DNA of 64,000 nt, taken from Saitoella complicata NRRL Y-17804. Its lineage: Eukaryota > Ascomycota > Saitoellomycetes > Saitoellales > Saitoellaceae. The translations under genes and the position numbers were made by a program. Shown piece after piece: positions 33,557-44,387 of the stretch. The notes under the pieces are model-generated. The model made no database searches, was not told the DNA's origin, and saw nothing but the letters and a program-made list of their open reading frames with translations. The stretch covers positions 878,295-942,294 of the forward strand of contig NW_017566992.1 in assembly GCF_001661265.1 (NCBI RefSeq). Direction: 5' to 3'. Within the stretch, counting starts at the first letter, position 1. Each line of letters opens with the position of its first letter.

Positions 33557-36312
33557 ATGTCCATCCTCTACTGTCACACGGCTGCGCTCACCATAGGCGA
33601 AGTCAACCGATACACCGTCACAGTATCTACGCAAAAGCTTAAGGAAGCCGGTATCACCCTACAGAAGGGCAAGATATGGGTTCGTATCAGGAATGCCTGC
33701 AGCAAGGTCTTGCGGGCAGCTTATCTTACCGGTTCGTCTGGTGCCATTTGCGAGTATGCACCATACTGATCCGTAATCTAGGACCATACGTACTTGCGGC
33801 AAGCGTGACATCGTCTACCTATTCGATGCGTGAGCAGACACCTCCATGGGATACTCCAGCCTATGATCCGCACATCAAAGCGGGATCCTCATTTTACACA
33901 ACTCTATACGCTTCGCCTGCCGTCGCGGCAGGGCCTCACGAAGATCGGACGTTTACTTTTGACTTATCAACTCAAGTACTATTCACACATGCTCATGTAG
34001 AGTACGAGATAACGCTGGCGTCCTCCTCCGCCGCACTTCGTCGTCCATCCAAGACCGAACCTCATCAAGCTGTTTCGGTCAAGATGGAAGATACCCATGA
34101 GCTATGGCGCACACCTGAACTGGAACGAGGAGTACATGATGATATTCATCTCGTCGTTATCTCCCACGGGTTGCAATCAAATACGGGCGCCGATATGCTC
34201 TACATGAAGCAGCAGATCGAACACGAAGCTGGCGTGAAAAAGTTTCCCAAGGGGGGAGTTGTAGTGAGTGGCTTCACGGACAACTCGTGTCGAACGTTGA
34301 GAGGGGTCAAATACCTTGGCCGGAGAGTTGCTGAATGGGTACTCAAGGAGACGCGGTGGTACGAGCTTGAGAAGACGGATGAAGTAGACTGGGTACCGTA
34401 CTCGCGCATCAGCTTCATTGGACATTCCCTCGGAGGCCTTGTGCAGACATACGCCCTTGGTTATATCTATGATCGCACAAGAGGGGAGTTCTTTAACCGC
34501 ATTCGACCAGTTAATTTTGTCACTCTTGCGAGTCCATGGCTTGGCGTGAGTGCTGAAAACCCTGGATACGTCAAGCTCGCCCTTGATCTCGGAGTCCTTG
34601 GGAAGACGGGACAAGACCTCGGACTTACTTTCCGTCCTAACCAGCAGTTCCAACAACTATCTGGAGATAAGCCAGTGCGAATACGTGACCATCGCCCTTT
34701 ATTACGCATCATGGCTTTGGAGGATGGACCTTGTCATGCTGCAGTGAGGCTGTTTAAGTTACATACGCTGTATGCAAACGTCGTCAACGATGGCATTGTG
34801 CCCCTGCGAACAGCCTCGCTTTTTTTCCTCGATTGGGCTAGTTTCGAAAGGGTAGAGAAGTCGCGGGCAAAGAGTCTCTGGCACACAGGACAAGGATTAT
34901 GGCATACACTCGGACCTGGTGTCGGCCCTAGTCATCGAAGCGCAACCCTAACTGGCTTCGTAAGAAACAAGTTTAGAGGATCAGATGACGAGTCGGACAG
35001 AGAAAATGTGGAAGGAGAACAATTGAAATCTCAGAACAGGAGATGGGAGTTTCTGAAACAGCGTTTCCCGTTGCCGAGCCGGAAGGATGCCGAGGACGCT
35101 CAGTCGAAGACAGGTAACATCGAAGAAGCAACGCCGGAAAACCCAAAGAGTGGTTGGGATACGCTATTGCACCACATTTTGCCTGGAACGAAAAGCCCTT
35201 CTCCCGGGTCAACGCGCAGAAATTCACCGACGGACCTTACGTTCCAGTTGGCTCAACCAAAGGGGATTCCCATGCCTCCTCCTGGATACATATCAGAACA
35301 ATCGGCATTTGCCTACGAGGCAGCGCTAGGCAGTGACACGGATAGTCCTGCGGAGAATTCCGTGAAGCCGAGGTCAACCATGTCGACCCCATGTGGTTCA
35401 CCAATCCCTGATGATGCCCGCATGGATGTTCGCATTCCAGGTCAAGGTACAGAATCGACAGAGTTCAGGAAGGAGGTTAAGCCTGGGGATAATGACGATT
35501 CCGCAACTAGTGAGACGCATGTAACGGCCGCCCCTGAGACCCAGCAATCCGAGTCAAATCCCCTGACTTCGGTACTCACACTCTTTCGCCCTCATGGCGG
35601 AAGATCGTCACGAGGCAAACACATTCCGAAGATGTACCGACGTTCTCAGACTAAGCCTACCCCCGATGAGCTTGCCTCCAAGGACTTCGAGGGATCTGGC
35701 AGCGAGCCACCGCCTAAGAGTACTTGGTATGAAAGCGCCCACATCATGATAAATCCGCCTCTACCTCCCACTGAATGGTTGGTGAACCCAAAGTCCCGTC
35801 GCGACGTTATTTTCCACGACAGAATTTACCGGCCTTCAGATATTCCACCCGCGGAACCCGATGCACCTGCGGGACCAGGCTCTCCAGGTGAGAGTTCTGC
35901 TGCAAAGAAGCATAAGGAAAAGCTCAAGTTGGAGGAGAAAATTGCGCGGGCGTGGCACAAGGATATTGAGTGGAGGAAAGTACTTGTTCGGCTGGAGCCT
36001 GACGCCCACAACAATATCGTCGTGAGGAGGCAGTTTGCCAACGCTTTTGGTTGGGGTGTTGTCGAGCACCTAGTGCAGGAGCACTTTGCAGTGAACGAGG
36101 AAGATGTGACATCCAGGGAGAATGAGGATATCACCGACTCAGCCGAAATCCGACCACAACTCCCACCTGCTGAATTTATGACCCGGCGTGATACAGCTCC
36201 TTGGCATGAAATGGAGTTCGAGCATTCGGAGGACGAAACGTGGAGCGATGATGAGGATCAAGCAGGTGCAATTGTTTTGGCCGAAGTTGAGGCAGGCATC
36301 ATTCCGGGATAG
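33557..36312 (+). CDS. DUF676 serine esterase / lipase, Rog1-like
   Basis: Two exons, 33557-33731 and 33782-36312, joined over a 50-nt intron (donor GTTCGT, acceptor TCTAG); 901 aa. The joined N-terminal region reads IGEVNRYTVTV, then RAAYLTGPYVLAA, as in the beta-rich N domain of yeast Rog1 and relatives. The alpha/beta hydrolase domain starts at LVVISHGLQSN (oxyanion turn) and has the nucleophile elbow GHSLGG (Ser about 274), followed by NFVTLASPWLGV and NDGIVPLRTAS, which should carry the acid and histidine region. The C-terminal half is long, Ser/Pro- and Glu-rich, with a closing conserved patch (RVWLVRLEPDAHNNIVVRRQ-like: residues around 760-800). Rog1 is a monoacylglycerol lipase and its paralogue Lpl1 a phospholipase; the substrate here is inferred to be a glycerolipid. 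Confidence 0.87.
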
Positions 36313-36415
36313 GTGCACGGCGTTAGTTTTTCTTTGGCATTTTTGATACTAATCTATAATCCTATACTTTTCTCACCGGCATTTGTTCGCCATCGGCGTC
36401 CGACACTTCGTGCAA

Positions 36416-37381
36416 TCACTCGGCTTTGCCAATGTCGTTCTTGTCCTTCCCATCAGACTTGCCCCGTACAGAGACGGAACCGTCGTCGTTACCGAAATAG
36501 GCAGCATCAGCCATATCCACGAAGAGACCCACCTCAACAACACCGATGATAGCCTTAATTTCCGCAGCAAGCTGTCTTACGAGCTCGACAGGGATCTGAC
36601 CGAAATGAGCATCAATGATGAAGTTTCCGTTGTCAGTGATGATGGGTCCAGCCTTAGCCTTACCGCCCATTCTCAGTTGAGGGTCCAGGGCACCCATGTT
36701 GGAGAGGATGCGAAGAACGGACGCATGAGCGAGAGGGACAACCTCGATAGGGACACCCTGAGTCCATTCCTTACCGAGAATGGACGAGTTCTTGCGGTAG
36801 TCAGCAACGAGAATGAACTTCTTCGCACATGATGCGACGAGCTTTTCTTGGAACAAACAAGCACCTCCACCCTTGATACAGTTCAAGGCAGAGTCGACCT
36901 CATCGGCACCATCGAATGCAACATCCAGCACAGGGTATCCAGAAATCTCACCAAGACGAAGACCACCATTGACGATCAACTCCTTGGATTGGAATCCAGT
37001 AGGGATGAAGATGATGTCTTTCAGATCCTTGCGTTGCAAGATACGCTCAACGGCATAGACGACTGTTGATCCGGATCCAATACCAACAACCTTGGCATTC
37101 TCGGGGAAGTGCTCATCGACAGCACGGTGGGAAGCGAGACGCTTGGCCTTCTCCACGGGGGAAAGGGACTCGGGATTAGGGAAGGTGAGGCTGGAGGAGG
37201 TGACGGTCTCGACAGCGTTGGATGTGGTGCTATGCGAAGTGGCAGAAGCAACACCAACTTGGTACTTGTAGTCAAAATATCAGTTTCATCCCGGTTAAAT
37301 CACTGAATCAAGATCCACCATCAATGATGCCTTATCGCCGCTGTTGGACGATGACATGCTCTCTGCGACACGGGAAGACAT
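36416..37381 (-). CDS. RKI1: ribose-5-phosphate isomerase A
   Basis: Interconverts ribose-5-phosphate and ribulose-5-phosphate in the non-oxidative pentose phosphate pathway. The main exon 37264-36416 carries the whole enzyme: [17 protein letters not shown], substrate loop [25 protein letters not shown] and [14 protein letters not shown] with the catalytic Asp and Glu, then [12 protein letters not shown] and [16 protein letters not shown]. There is no in-frame ATG before the domain in this exon (an upstream TGA at about 37280), so a first exon is needed. The best model is 37381-37319 joined over a 54-nt intron (donor GTGGAT, weak; branch CTGAT; acceptor ACAAG), giving 303 aa; an ATG at 37477 in the same frame would add an Arg/Ser-rich head. 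The 5' end is therefore tentative. Divergent from prefoldin 3. Confidence 0.88.
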
Positions 37382-37617
37382 TGTGCGGATATGGTGATGC
37401 GAGATTGGGCGTGTCAGGAAAGTTGAACGGACGAAGGAGAATGATCTGAATGCAAAGATTGTTCTCTGTGATCGCATACGGTGGAATCGACGTTACCTGT
37501 GCCGCCCAACGGGACTTGTAACTGAACTCAACCGTGCGCCTACCGGATTAGACCTCGACGTCAACAGACCCTCGAGAAGCGTAACGTAACGTAACCTCAG
37601 ACCAGCTGAAGGACAGA

Positions 37618-38215
37618 ATGGAATCCATGGACACAGTAAAGTCAAATCCTCGAGGAATTCCTCAAGCGCCTTTCGTCGAAAAGATCGAAGAGTACGTCTC
37701 AACATACGACGAAGTTGACCCTACATTGAAGAAGTTCCAAGAGACCGTCGCGAAGTACAAGTTTATGGAAGTGAACGTTCTGAGAAGAGCAACTGGATTG
37801 CGCGAAAAGATTCCTGATATTGAGAAGACGCTGGAGATGGTCAAGTTCATTGAGTCGAAGAACGTATGCGGACCGCCCATTGATCCACGACGGTCGTGCT
37901 AACAATCTCTTGCAGGAAACTTCAGAATCATTTGGTACAAGCTTTGAGTTGAACGACACATTATTCGCAAAAGCAACCATTGAACCAACAGACACGGTCT
38001 ACCTGTGGCTCGGCGCGAATGTCATGCTCTCTTATCCCATTCCAGAGGCAATCGAGCTTCTCACGTCGAAGCTATCCACAGCAAAGGAGTCGCTGGCACA
38101 GTGTGAGGAGGACGCCGAGTACCTGAGAGAACAGATCACGGTGATGGAAGTGAATGTTGCAAGGATTTACAATGAGGGTGTGCGACTGCGAAGACAGCAA
38201 GATCAGGGGAAGTGA
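37618..38215 (+). CDS. PAC10: prefoldin subunit 3 (Pac10/VBP1)
   Basis: Two exons, 37618-37863 and 37916-38215, with a 52-nt intron (GTATGC ... TTGCAG), 181 aa. Alpha-class prefoldin subunit of the hexameric cochaperone that hands unfolded actin and tubulin to the CCT chaperonin. Visible pattern: N-terminal NPRGIPQAPFVEKIEEYV, first coiled-coil helix (FQETVAKYKFMEVNVLRRATGLREKIPDIEKTLEMV), beta hairpin core (FELNDTLFAKATIEP, VYLWLGANVMLSYP), and second coiled-coil helix to the end. The length matches VBP1 (about 197 aa). Confidence 0.93.
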
Positions 38216-38276
38216 ATTTAGCAAATGGGCGCTGAATGTTTGGGACGACTGCAAATGGGGAAAGCCGCCATGACGG

Positions 38277-39920
38277 CTATATATCCACATCTCCACGAGC
38301 TAGGGAAAAGAGATACGGGAGAACATCGTCTGGGGCATGTCGAATGCCGTTGTGGAGGTACCTATATCAGGGTCAGTATGAATGAATAAGGGTACTCCCC
38401 TTGCACCACGTACCTGTTCGTCTGCCATTGTTTGCAATTCCCGATACGGCCCGCCGTGTCAATGCTCGACTGCAAATCGACGTACATGTCGTCCACGTAA
38501 CTCACAGCCACAACCGGAACGGTATTCTTCGCCAACCGTTCCGGGTCATATAGTCGTGGCCACTGGTCGTATTCCGCCAACATATCTGCGACCTTTGCCA
38601 GCGGTTTGAGCTCGGCGTAATCCTCAAACATCCACCTGAAGATCATTTCTCCTGTAAAGTATATTCTGGCATCATCTCCTTCCTCTATTTGCTGTCCCCA
38701 TTGGAATATGGGATATAGGGACAAGGTCCGTTCTGCACTCCAGCTTGGAGCTGCAGCTTGGCAATAAATGACTTCGTGTAGGATTGCGTAGAGGGGATTG
38801 GTATCAAACGATTGCATATTCTGTATATCAGCGAGAGTCCGATACGTGAAGCACCGGAATGTTTGTAGGTCGTTCGCAGCGCGGAAGACGAGGTCGTGAA
38901 TCTTGTCAAAACCACCATGAAGGCCAAACTCCAGCCCGAGTTGCAGAAAACGCCGAGCAGTGAGTTGTCCGTCCTATCAAACATATGAGTAAACAGTCTG
39001 AGCATGCGGAGTACTGTAGCATACATTCGGCAGTCGCACGCCCTTGTTTCCAAGATACTTCACAATACTCCGAACTCGTGCAACATCCATAGGGTACTTT
39101 TCGTAGTACATATCGTTCCGGTGCTGCAGCTTTTTGTACAACGACTTGTAGACATTGTCAGGCGTGACTTCCAGAATTGGTGCTAAACCGCCAGTGATAA
39201 AACATTCACGAAGACCGTGTGGGCTAGACTGTCGTAAGTAGGAGGGTTGACAACGTGGGATTGGGTATCATACCTCTGTGACAGATAAGTGAGGCAGCAG
39301 AAGCCCCCAAAACTTTGTCCCAAAATCGACCATCGGGCTTCCGCATGCTCACCCAGCAGCTTTTCTCGTATTCGCTCGCAATCCCTTACAATGTTGTCGG
39401 CGCGAAAATGTTTCAGATACTCGGCTTTCGCTTCATCCGACCCTCTCTTCTCCAAGGTCCCTGCTGATATTGGCGTGCTCAAACCCGTTCCTATACTCAG
39501 GTCAGTCCACCTGATCAGAACACGTCGTCAGGTCCACACACCTCGCTGATCCAGATATAGAATCTGGTAATCCTTCAAAAGGACCTTTGTAACTCCTGTG
39601 TTGGATGGCTGTGCGCATTCAAACCCTGGCCCGCCCTGGAGGTAAACAATGTATGGCAAGGCCTCCGCATCCTTCAGTCTATCCAGCGAAATGCAATGTC
39701 GCGCAAATACTCTGATAGTTTCCCTTTCCGGGTGACCGTAATCAAGTGGTAACTCAAAAAAGAGCTCCTTGATCTGTATGGAGGGGATGTTGTAGCATTC
39801 CGGTCGCGCTACAGTGTTTGAAGTGTCCGGCGTAGTCCCTTGAACAACAGACAGCTGTGCTTCTGGCGCTGGCATCGTTTGTGATGTCCCGGCAGACGTA
39901 GAGAGCACAGTCCTAGGCAT
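38277..39920 (-). CDS. prolyl iminopeptidase-like alpha/beta hydrolase (S33 family)
   Basis: Five exons: 39920-39542, 39490-39274, 39223-39025, 38973-38414, 38361-38277; 479 aa. Every join restores a family motif: LDQRG/TGLSTPI, TYLSQ/SPHGLRECFITGG, VRLPN/DGQLTARR, and the C-terminal NGIRHAPDDVL. S33 enzymes remove N-terminal proline from small peptides. Seen: HGGPG-like oxyanion motif as LQGGPGFE, nucleophile elbow GQSFGG, the helical lid region (GLAPILEVTPDNVY, DGQLTARRFLQLGLEFG), acid region PVVAVSYVDDMYVD and the catalytic His expected in the NGIRH motif. There is no signal peptide, so it is cytosolic. The N-terminal 40 residues are Ser/Thr-rich and poorly conserved. It converges with prefoldin 3 with only about 60 bp between stops. 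Confidence 0.9.
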
Positions 39921-40353
39921 GAACGGCCCTTCACGGCCTTGTACTGGAGTGTATGCGGTTGCTTGAATCCCGGGATAAAGTTGGGCGTATGTACCTGTTT
40001 TACTTAGACGTTACGAATACAACCCCACCAAAGCAAGCAGCGGCGGCTCCGGAGACTGATAGCCCGCGGACCACAGAAGCAGTTGCACTTGAGATAAGCA
40101 ATCGAATTTGATTGAAAGAATGTCGATGATTGTGTAAGACGCCGACAAATCGTCATTATGAATTAATGCATGCCGCTAATAGCCCTGTGCTACCGATACC
40201 GATACCGTAAACCCCATCTATGCTAGCAAAAAGAGACGAGACGCGGGTAGGATTACCGTATTCGTCCAAAACACCTGATAACATCGTTCATTAATCTCTC
40301 CAAAATCGAGAATGGCGATCAAACGGTCCATTTCCTGTTGCAAAACGCCCAAC
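39921..40353. other. intergenic region between the S33 hydrolase and AUR1
   Basis: 433 bp holding the 3' end of AUR1 and the promoter of the S33 hydrolase, both on minus. No coding region or RNA gene is supported. Confidence 0.4.
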
Positions 40354-41682
40354 CTAACGATCAATGTTCGACGGCGTCGGTCGCCTTTGTCGCTCCAACT
40401 CCTCCGCTTGCTCCCAGCTGATCGGCGTGCCAAGCGTCTGTCCGCTACTTTCGCTCACAGGACTCAAACTTCCTGTTACACTTGCGGAAGAGCTACTTCC
40501 CAACGCCCAGTCTCCCTCACCATCCTCCAACTCGCCCATCTCCAAATCCAGATCGTGCTCAGCAACTGCGAACCATGGTGCTGAACCATCGCTAATGCCC
40601 GAAGCATGTGTGTCGCCACGGACGACATGGTCGTACTCCCAGCGAAGGTACTTACCTTCCTGGGTGCGAGGCAAGAACATACGCTGAGAAATAAGGAAGC
40701 AAACAACAGCCAAACAGCTACCACCAATCAAGTCGACAAAGTAATGGTGAGTCAAGTACATAGTAGACCACCAGAGCCACATGACGTAAAACATGAAGAA
40801 CGGGGTAGCTGAAGGAAAGACATGACTCATGAACAGAGCCTCGATTGTTGCACAGCCAGAGTGAAGCGACGGGAATGCACCGAAGACCATAGGCGAAGCG
40901 GTGAACGTAGACGTATACGTGGCAGTGCCAAACAAAGCGTCAATGCGAGCAAGACCACCAGGCGAACCGGGCATTCCGTAGTTTGCCGGAGCCAACCCGT
41001 AGAGGTTCTCGTACCAAGGCGGCGAACAGGGGAAGAAGATTTGGATCAGAACACCAGTCAGGTTCATGTACCCAAACGCCTTAGCAAAAGCAGGTAGAGT
41101 CCCTGGTGGAGAGAAGACGAACATGACCGCACTGACGACAAACGGTGAACCAAAATGCGTAACTCCATAGGGGATCCAGGAAAGAACATCCAAGAACGAG
41201 TTCGTGTGCTTTGCAAGAATGTTACTGACGTTTGCACCGTACATAATGTTCTCCAAAGCTGGCAAAACGCGAACCCAGATGTGCGGTCTGTATGCTGCCG
41301 GAATGAAGCTGCATGCGTAGAACAAGACAAGCCAGCTTGCGATTGGCAAGAAGGGGAAGAAGAACTGGCTGGTAATGGGGATGAGAAGCGCAGTACCGAG
41401 TGCAGTAACGACGAAGAGCTTGAACAAAATACCAAATTTCTGAATCATGCACAGCGAAAACACACCGAGACAAGCCAGAAGAACATATTGCAAGTCCCAG
41501 ATGGTGTATTCGTGGTTCTTGACTTTCTCGATAGTGACTCTCGGCGAGAACGAGGTCTCAATGCCGGTCAGTTCTGATGGGGCCGTTTGCGCTAAACGTG
41601 CCCGAAACTTCTGAGATAACCGCGAGGGCGAGGGGATTGACGGGATGAATGACATTGCGCTGAATGATGACTTATCCAACAT
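40354..41682 (-). CDS. AUR1: inositol phosphorylceramide synthase catalytic subunit Aur1
   Basis: Single exon, 442 aa from the ATG at 41682 (the frame continues upstream only from a GTG). It transfers phosphoinositol from phosphatidylinositol to ceramide in the Golgi; essential and fungus-specific, target of aureobasidin A. Polytopic: hydrophobic segments in the first half (YVLLACLGVFSLCMIQKFG, FVVTALGTALLIPITSQFFF, IASWLVLFYACSFIPAAY) and in the second half around the PAP2-type active site, with motif GAFPSLHSGCATIEALF (first catalytic His) and THHYFVDLIGGSCLA (second His and Asp). The WYENLYGLAPANYGMPGSPGG segment is typical of Aur1. The C-terminal cytosolic tail is acidic and Ser-rich. Divergent from the zinc-finger gene. 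Confidence 0.96.
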   Translation of the reverse strand: MLDKSSFSAMSFIPSIPSPSRLSQKFRARLAQTAPSELTGIETSFSPRVTIEKVKNHEYTIWDLQYVLLACLGVFSLCMIQKFGILFKLFVVTALGTALLIPITSQFFFPFLPIASWLVLFYACSFIPAAYRPHIWVRVLPALENIMYGANVSNILAKHTNSFLDVLSWIPYGVTHFGSPFVVSAVMFVFSPPGTLPAFAKAFGYMNLTGVLIQIFFPCSPPWYENLYGLAPANYGMPGSPGGLARIDALFGTATYTSTFTASPMVFGAFPSLHSGCATIEALFMSHVFPSATPFFMFYVMWLWWSTMYLTHHYFVDLIGGSCLAVVCFLISQRMFLPRTQEGKYLRWEYDHVVRGDTHASGISDGSAPWFAVAEHDLDLEMGELEDGEGDWALGSSSSASVTGSLSPVSESSGQTLGTPISWEQAEELERQRRPTPSNIDR

Positions 41683-42477
41683 GTTGCAGGAGGATGAATG
41701 CACTCTCAGAGGGTGTATGCTGTGATTAAGGAGCCTTCACTGCCGATATGTGTCCCAGCGTCGCAAAAGAGAGCTGGCGTCCGAAAGATCCCGGCTGATC
41801 CTGACAAGCTTTCAATATGAGCAGAGAGGATACTCAGGTGACAATGAATGAGTCGGTGCGGGATGTGGGTCGGACCGAGCGGGTTCTTCCTAGGATGTTT
41901 TGCTCGTCGTATTGCCCCAATATGCATTGCCGCAGTCCGAAGTGGCGCGTTCTGTGTTGAACGAGCCTTCTGTAACATACATGGATTTCTTTGATAACAA
42001 GTAAGTGTCTCTTTTTTGACCTTTTACAGCTTACAGCTTTATCAGAACAACATCCACGGCTGAGACTGGCTAACCAACTTATACTGCCAAATGTGGGCAA
42101 ACCACAACAAACGCTCGTCCCGTCGGTTTGTCGCGCCTGCCGCACATAGGATGGTCAGCGACCGGTTATGACCCAATTCTCACTACTACTCCTAACACCC
42201 CTCCCTCTCTCTTGAGAACAACCATACCCTCAGCCGTCCTTGTTGATCAAGGCTTTGCTTCTTCATAATCCGCCGATCAAGCTCCTGGAGAGCTTCTTGA
42301 TCCGCCTTTCTTCACTACCACATCTGCCGGTCAGATCAGACTCTCAACCCCGTTTTGTTACAGTACCGTCGCGCCGCTCAGACCTCTTTGTGATTATTGA
42401 CTGACAGTTCATCTCTCCAGGTCGCCGGTCGACTATTTACACCTTTCCCACGTCAATTTATATATACACTCGTCGCT
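41683..42477. promoter_or_regulatory. divergent promoter region, AUR1 / zinc-finger factor
   Basis: 795 bp. A pyrimidine-rich stretch lies on plus at about 42180-42330 (CCCCTCCCTCTCTC and CTTTCTTCACTACC type blocks), usual before fungal transcription starts, and a TTTATATATACA element ends about 15 bp before the zinc-finger ATG, too close for a standard TATA role. No gene seen. Confidence 0.35.
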
Positions 42478-43971
42478 ATGCCCGCGCAACGGAGACAAGC
42501 GACTCATAGCGTCCGTCACCGCTCTTCTCCCATTCTCGCCGACGAAGCTGCCTTTAAGACAAGATCACAGCCGTTACTCGCACCAGTACTGGCACAGAGC
42601 TACGGCTACGTCCCACCCATGCAACAGTTCATCGACCTGACTGGCGACTCACCATACGTTGCTCAGGACGGCTTTTCACTTGATCCGCGTTACCTGGCGC
42701 AGGGTGGACCTTTACAGGTGGAGACCTATCTGAATGAAGAAGACCTTTTGGCGAGTGCGCCAGTCTCCAATGGTCTCCTCGCTCCGGAGATCCCTGCCGC
42801 TGTACCTGCTCAACACTCCATGTACTTGGCGCCATCACCGTACATGGACGAAGCTCAGTTTCTATCAACACCAGCTTACGTTCAGAATCAGCTATTCATG
42901 GATTCTATGCTTAACATGGCGGAGGTTCCATACGGGTCGCTCTACCCGACTTTTGAGCCTAAAGTTCCTATCCAAATCTACACAGCTCCGCCAATGTCGA
43001 ACGTTCTTAGCCAGTATTCCAACATCGACTCGAATGATATCGCTAACTCTGACGCTTACGACTCTACTGCTTACTACTCTTCTGGTTCGAGCATCTACTC
43101 GCCTTCGTTCCCACCCTCGGACACCGACCTTTTCAGTGGTACCGAGCAGACACCGAGTCCCGAAATGATGACCACCGCAGCTTTCATGACACCTAACCCG
43201 TACACTTCGGCGCCATCAGGGGCATTCTTGGATTTGACCACTATGTGTCAGAACACTCCCGGTCTTCGGCCTAGCCCGGTTTCCGCTGCTTTCCCTGCGA
43301 TCGCCAACCCACGCATGCTTCCTTCAGCGCCTACCAGTGACGAGGAGGATCACTGCCGTTCCTCTCCAGAGCTGCACGCTAAACCTTTCGGCGGCCAGCA
43401 AATTCGCTTCATGCCTAACCTTGAGGGGCCTCCTGTCAAGGTTTCCCGCAAGTCTTGCACTCCTGCTCCCAGATCCTCCACACCTAGCTGCAACCGCTCT
43501 CCCAGTCGTACACCGCATATCTCTTCCCGCCCTTCCCACGTCCATCCGGAGACTATCGCTTCTTACATCCAAGGTCCCGAAGAAGACGGCAAGTACGTCT
43601 GTCTGTACGACAACTGTATGAAGCGATTCGGTCGCAAGTACAACATCCAATCGCACATCCAGACTCACTTGTCTGACCGCCCTTATCGCTGTGAGATTTG
43701 CCGCGCTGGATTCGTTCGTCGCCATGATCTCCGCCGTCACGCGCGTATCCACGAGGGTGAGAAGCCATACATGTGCGCTTGCTCGAAGGGATTCGCAAGG
43801 ATGGATGCGCTCACAAGACACAGACAGCGCGGCATCTGTGTCGGAGCTTTCACAACGGAAGAGGACGATATAAGGAAAAGACGAGGAAGAAGTGCTACGG
43901 CTTGCCCCGAGGGGATCAAGGAGGAGGACTACCGGTCATCCCTCTCGCCTTCTCCCGAGCCGATGCCGTGA
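42478..43971 (+). CDS. C2H2 zinc-finger transcription factor, Swi5/Ace2-like
   Basis: Single exon, 497 aa from the ATG at 42478 (the frame is open upstream only from a TTG). Residues 1-370 are low-complexity, rich in Pro, Ser, Tyr and Met, as in activation domains. Three tandem fingers lie at about 375-455: CLYDNCMKRFGRKYNIQSHI, CEICRAGFVRRHDLRRHARI, and a third of type C-C-H-C (CACSKGFARMDALTRHR then RGIC). The helix sequences KYNIQSHIQTHLSDRPY and the atypical third finger resemble yeast Swi5/Ace2, which drive daughter-specific and late-mitotic genes, and filamentous Ace-type homologues. A short basic tail (RKRRGRS) may be nuclear import. DNA target and role are inference. The F-box gene follows about 400 bp downstream on the same strand. 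Confidence 0.88.
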   Translation: MPAQRRQATHSVRHRSSPILADEAAFKTRSQPLLAPVLAQSYGYVPPMQQFIDLTGDSPYVAQDGFSLDPRYLAQGGPLQVETYLNEEDLLASAPVSNGLLAPEIPAAVPAQHSMYLAPSPYMDEAQFLSTPAYVQNQLFMDSMLNMAEVPYGSLYPTFEPKVPIQIYTAPPMSNVLSQYSNIDSNDIANSDAYDSTAYYSSGSSIYSPSFPPSDTDLFSGTEQTPSPEMMTTAAFMTPNPYTSAPSGAFLDLTTMCQNTPGLRPSPVSAAFPAIANPRMLPSAPTSDEEDHCRSSPELHAKPFGGQQIRFMPNLEGPPVKVSRKSCTPAPRSSTPSCNRSPSRTPHISSRPSHVHPETIASYIQGPEEDGKYVCLYDNCMKRFGRKYNIQSHIQTHLSDRPYRCEICRAGFVRRHDLRRHARIHEGEKPYMCACSKGFARMDALTRHRQRGICVGAFTTEEDDIRKRRGRSATACPEGIKEEDYRSSLSPSPEPMP

Positions 43972-44387
43972 GGGCGCAAGTGGATGTACGATGGAGCAGG
44001 AGGAAGGAGTAGTAATGGCTGTATGAGAGGATACTAACGATACTAACGATATACCAGGTTGCAATATGGTCAAGGCAGTGGGTTAGGTTGGCGTTCTCTT
44101 TCTTTTTCTCAAGTAGTTGTGTTTAGAAGGATTTAGGACTACGTGGCCGGTCACAAACGGCGTTTATCTTTGAACGTTCTTTACAATCTATCTTCTTTAT
44201 CTATACATAAGGAATCTCCTTCCATTAGCAATTCTCATGGTGTTCCTCCCTCGTCCTCGTTCGCGCACAGATCAAGCGACATGGAGCGGCTGCGCGCGAA
44301 TGCGACTGTGACGTACCCAGCGAAATGTACGTACGGCATCGACAATTGGGAGGCGACAGAACGAAAACACCAGAAAATACTCATACG
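43972..44387. other. intergenic region before the F-box gene
   Basis: 416 bp. An upstream in-frame ATG at 44325 would extend the F-box protein by 21 residues of unlikely sequence. The direct repeat ACTAACGATA occurs at about 44034-44051 (two copies). Nothing else supportable. Confidence 0.35.
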
